Source: Diplocarpon mali (taxonomy: Eukaryota > Ascomycota > Leotiomycetes > Helotiales > Drepanopezizaceae). Taken from it: 64,000 nucleotides of DNA. Under the pieces are notes generated by a model. That model worked only from the letters and a program-made list of their open reading frames with translations, had not been told where the DNA came from and ran no database searches. The stretch lies in assembly GCA_024741835.1 (NCBI GenBank), contig JAENRP010000238.1, positions 1 to 64,000 of the forward strand, read 5' to 3'. The first letter of the stretch is position 1. Each line of letters opens with the position of its first letter. Shown in pieces: positions 60,981-64,000 of this stretch. A program made the position numbers and the translations under genes.

Positions 60981-63047
60981 AGAGGGTGCTATATTACCTA
61001 AATTCAAGTAAGGGAGTCTGCTGCAGTATTGATACTTTTTAATAGTTTTACCTTTTCTTATACCTAAAGGCAGTACGGCACTTACAAACGAGAACTCCTA
61101 ACCATTATCGAGTTCTATTGAAAATACTACCATTTCCTTAAAGGAAAGAAAACTAGCATTATCTATACTAATTATTAGCCGCTTACCTTTTTCTTAAGTT
61201 TAAGCTTTATATAGGAAGGAATCTATACTTAATAGGCCGCAGAGCTACGCCTCCTTAATATTACAATCACCTATATTAAAGGCGAAAGGAATAAGGTTAT
61301 AGACGCGCTATTAAGAACCATCTTTCGAAGAGACAATTATAATAAGGGAGACTACTCGAAATATAGATATATATAAGCAGTAGCAGATCGGAATAATATT
61401 TAAGTCTGGAAAGATAGGAAGGAGGGCTATAAATAGCTACTTAAAGACATCGCCGACCTATTGCTTAAGAATAAACACTCAAAGCTAAAGGCTATATAAG
61501 AGATGCTCTACCCTTTGAAGGTGCTAGGACATACTAGGGATAGAGAAGAAGATATATCGTTTATAGCAGCTCTCTACTAGGTTATAGGAGCAGAGTTAGA
61601 TATCGGCCTTTACCTTATATCTCCTTTCTTAGGAATCCTAGCTAGATTAGCCACAACTCTTAATATTATATATCTATTAGCAAATGCCGATCTAATAGCA
61701 GATGCTAAGATATAAGAAGCTCTATAGGCCTTTTTATAATGCCTTTAATATAGTAAGGTGATAAGATATCTTCTATATTAAGAGTTTCCTAATGGAATGG
61801 ACCGAGTAGGGAAGAGGAGCCTCTAGCAGAAGGGCCTTAAGTACAAATGGGAGAATAATACTCTTTAGTACTACTAGAGAGGAAAATATAAGGCTTGCCT
61901 AATCCTAGGTCAGATCTCTAACGCCCTATTCGCTGCTTATAACAAAAGGGGCCATTTTACTTTTACAACTACCCTTAGGAAGCTAAGAAACGTCTACTAG
62001 CCCTCGATAATAAGGGACGTTTCTCTATATATCTTAAGGTGCCTTTAGTATGCAAAATATAGTCCTGCTTAGAGATCATAACCTCTATTAAGTATAGTTG
62101 TTTCTAGGCCTATAGAGCTTCTCAGCGCTGATTTTTACGGACCCTTTCCTAATGTACTAAAGGAGTATAAGTATATCCTAATAGTTATTGATTACTTTTC
62201 TCACTTTATCTAGGCTTTCCTATACTCTACCCTAAGTTCTATTTATATTATTTAAAGCTTAGAAAAGCTTTTCCAAATCGAGGGCGTTCCTATTGGCTTT
62301 TACGTCGACCTTAGCAGCCATTTCAGAGAATAGGTGCGCTAGTTTATTAAAAAGAGGGGAGTCTTATGGACTAACTCCCCTTCTGCCTTTAAGAAGAGTA
62401 TAGGAATAGTAAAGAAGGCAATCGATATCTTCTAATAAGCTATGACTAAGTCTTAGGGCTTATTTAAAGAAAAGCTGTAAAGAGTGCTATTTGAAGTAAA
62501 CGCTAAGGAGATCTTATTCCTAGGATACTCCCCTTTTAATATCTATCGAGGGCATTAGCCTAAAGCCTCTATCGATTTATCGTTTCCTATTTATTATACG
62601 TATATAATCTATTAAACTCTTACTAACTAAGGGTTCCTTAAAGCCTTATAAGGAGCTGATTTGCAATTATACAAAGCATAGAGCGACGCTATTCTTAAGT
62701 ATATTGCGACATAAGAAGGTATTTATAATAAAGTTAGGACGCTATTAGAGCATAGAAGAAAAGAGCTATATAAAAGGCGTACTGCGCGGTTTATTAGAAA
62801 GGAGAAGAGCTTCCTCCTTAGCTCTATAGTAATGCTATATAATGCGAAAGCCTTAGGCCAAAAACTTCGACCTTCTTAAAGAGGCCTATTCCGTATTACT
62901 AAAGAAGGAGGGGAGCATAAGAAGTCCTACTAGCTCGAATAGATTAGTGGTACTTATATCGCAAGGCACTTTTATATCGACCAGCTAAAGCCCTTTTACC
63001 TCTAAACTTCCTACCTTATCTTAAGGCAGGAAGAGCGTATTCTAGTA
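60981..63047 (+). pseudogene. GypF RNase H end and integrase, second segment
   Basis: Continues 53387. RNase H: CYITQIQVRESA, then RQYGTYKRELLTIIEF near 61070. Integrase zinc region: KRGHFTFTTTLRKL near 61945 and ILRCLQYAKYSPAQRS near 62025. Catalytic core: SADFYGPFPNVLKEYKYIL near 62120 (first Asp), GFYVDLSSHFRE near 62300 (second Asp), then SIGIVKKAIDIF near 62400 where the Glu appears changed to Lys. C-terminal chromodomain-like signal not seen. Breaks at the GypA3 LTR. Confidence 0.85.
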
Positions 63048-63298
63048 TATTATAAGAGGGAGCAGGAACAACACCTGAGAATAGGCCTACGTAAAGACCA
63101 AAGATAAAGAAGGAGGAAGCACTATAAGCGGGCTCTCTAAGGACAGAACTAGGACAATTCACTAGTTAAGGGTAGAATAGGTAGTTGGTATTACGCGCTA
63201 TCTCTAAGTATAATAGTAGTCCTATTTATACCCCTTTCTTAATCCTTATCTAACTATATAACCTATATCATAAGATCCTCTACTTCTAAGTCTTTATA
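63048..63298 (-). repeat. GypA3 3' LTR (about 251 bp)
   Basis: Minus strand starts TATAAAGACTTAGAAG. It shares AGAGAGCCCGCTTATAGTGC and the CTTCCTCC, GGCCTATTCT parts with GypA LTRs but differs in the first 110 bases. The inner end is approximate. Confidence 0.75.
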
Positions 63299-63459
63299 TA
63301 TGCCTTAACTAACTTAAGTAGCAGCCCTTGCTACTTTTAGTAAAGAATATAAGACTCTTATAAGTTGAGAATACTAATTCCTATTTGTAAAAACAATAAG
63401 TGCAAGTAGAGTTAGTACTTAAAGTTGCAAAGGTAAGGAGAGGAGAGAGGGTTTTTTTT

Positions 63460-63488
63460 TTAACTCGCGGGTCGGGCCCGCAAGTGGA
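63460..63488 (-). repeat. 29-bp-class palindrome in GypA3
   Basis: TAACTCGCGGG and CCCGCAAGTGG arms around TCGGG. GC-rich and well preserved. A short minus-strand frame across it reads TCGPDPRVK. Confidence 0.85.
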
Positions 63489-63588
63489 TTTCAAAGAAAT
63501 ATATAAAGGGAGAAAGAGAAGGGGAAGGGGGAAGGTATAGTAGTAAACGAATAAAAATGACAAAACTCCTTTTCCTCCTTTAATAATG

Positions 63589-63617
63589 CGACTCCTGGTC
63601 TAAGACCGCAAGTCAAA
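63589..63617 (-). repeat. 29-bp-class palindrome in GypA3
   Basis: CGACTCCTGGTCT and AGACCGCAAGTCAAA arms. 129 bases from the previous copy. Confidence 0.82.
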
Positions 63618-64000
63618 AGCTCAAAGTTATTAAAGCTTATTAAATTGCAATTTCAAAGAAAATTCGAAGATAATTTCAAGTAATCCTAAGCATATATGCC
63701 CTAACTAACTTAAGAGGCGTCCTTGCTAAAGAAAATCTAAGCTTTATATAAAATTCGACTAATAATTTAGGAATTTCTTTAATATAGCTATATTCGATTA
63801 TTAAGCCTTTCTAAGGTAGCAACTTACTTATTTAACCTAAGGGAAGCTAGATTTAGGTATTTAAAGTTCGTATACTAGTTTTTACCTTTTAAAGCCTATC
63901 GATTATTAAATTAAAGGGCGTAATAAGTTTCCTAAAAAAGGCCTTCGATTAAGATTTCTAAATGTTAAATGCAGAGTTTAGAAAACTAGGCTTTAAGTTC

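Larger units (their letters stand above)
63299..63735 (-). repeat. Direct repeat pair beside GypA3 LTR
   Basis: About 45 bases at 63299-63345 and again at 63693-63735, sharing CTTAAGTTAGTTARGGCATA on the minus strand. One lies against the LTR; the other is about 390 bases inside. Confidence 0.65.
63048..64000 (-). mobile_element. GypA3: 3' end of a GypA-related element
   Basis: Minus-strand 3' LTR with internal sequence to its right that leaves the window. Next to the LTR it shares a segment with GypA2 (TTCTTTACTA...AGGGCTGCTACTT, compare 41790-41810) and has two palindromes. The LTR is diverged, so this is a sister family, not a third copy. 63620-64000 shows no recognisable gene. Confidence 0.75.

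Noticed and set aside
1..64000. Alternative genetic code (TAA/TAG as Gln)
   Set aside because: Stops coincide with Gln codons, but Cys to Tyr, Asp to Asn and Met to Ile changes occur too, and paired copies differ by CpA/TpA transitions. RIP explains all of these.

Overview
This window looks like one AT-rich, heterochromatin-type block from the genome of a filamentous ascomycete (Pezizomycotina), filled with dead, nested LTR retrotransposons. I see no host gene, tRNA, rRNA or CRISPR array. Long reading frames of gag, protease, integrase, reverse transcriptase (RT) and RNase H can be followed for kilobases. They are interrupted almost only by TAA/TAG at former Gln codons, and Cys, His, Asp and start Met are often replaced by Tyr, Asn and Ile. 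That is the C-to-T (CpA to TpA) and G-to-A pattern left by repeat-induced point mutation (RIP). TpA is very common and CpA/TpG are scarce. The species cannot be named from the sequence. Element names used here (GypA, CopB, CopC, CopD, GypE, GypF) are my own labels.

Layout. 1-13185: GypA1, a Ty3/Gypsy element on the minus strand, cut by the left edge. 13186-15401: start of CopD1, a Ty1/Copia element on the minus strand, into which GypA1 jumped. 15402-19649, 26119-26324 and 42069-about 43967: three pieces of one Copia element, CopB (plus). 19650-26118: CopC, a complete Copia element (plus) inside the CopB RNase H region, itself carrying a 307-base solo LTR (21113-21419). 26325-42068: GypA2, a complete 15.7-kb Gypsy element (plus) inside CopB. 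About 43968-48706: GypE, a Gypsy element on the minus strand, apparently interrupted by CopB. 48707-53387 and 60981-63047: GypF, a Gypsy element (plus), split by the complete Copia element CopD2 (53388-60980). 63048-64000: the 3' end of GypA3, a diverged GypA relative on the minus strand that runs out of the window.

The insertions can be ordered. GypF was hit by GypE, CopD2 and GypA3. GypE was hit by CopB. CopB was hit by CopD1, CopC and GypA2. CopD1 was hit by GypA1. CopC was hit by a GypE-family element that collapsed to a solo LTR. Four insertions have intact target duplications (TAAAG, ATAAT, AGAGG, ATAG), and removing the insert restores the interrupted reading frame.

Two things stand out. 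First, GypA is very long and carries, downstream of pol, two large sense-strand reading frames (ORF A and ORF B, about 1,100 codons each). They are related to each other and match no family I recognise. Second, a 29-base palindrome occurs 14 times in GypA2, 11 times in the part of GypA1 in view, twice in GypA3, and in array form in the unrelated element CopC. In GypA most copies lie in the same phase of the coding frame, and three sit at the same codon positions in ORF A and ORF B. This resembles the in-gene palindromic elements of Rickettsia and is the best candidate here for something undescribed.
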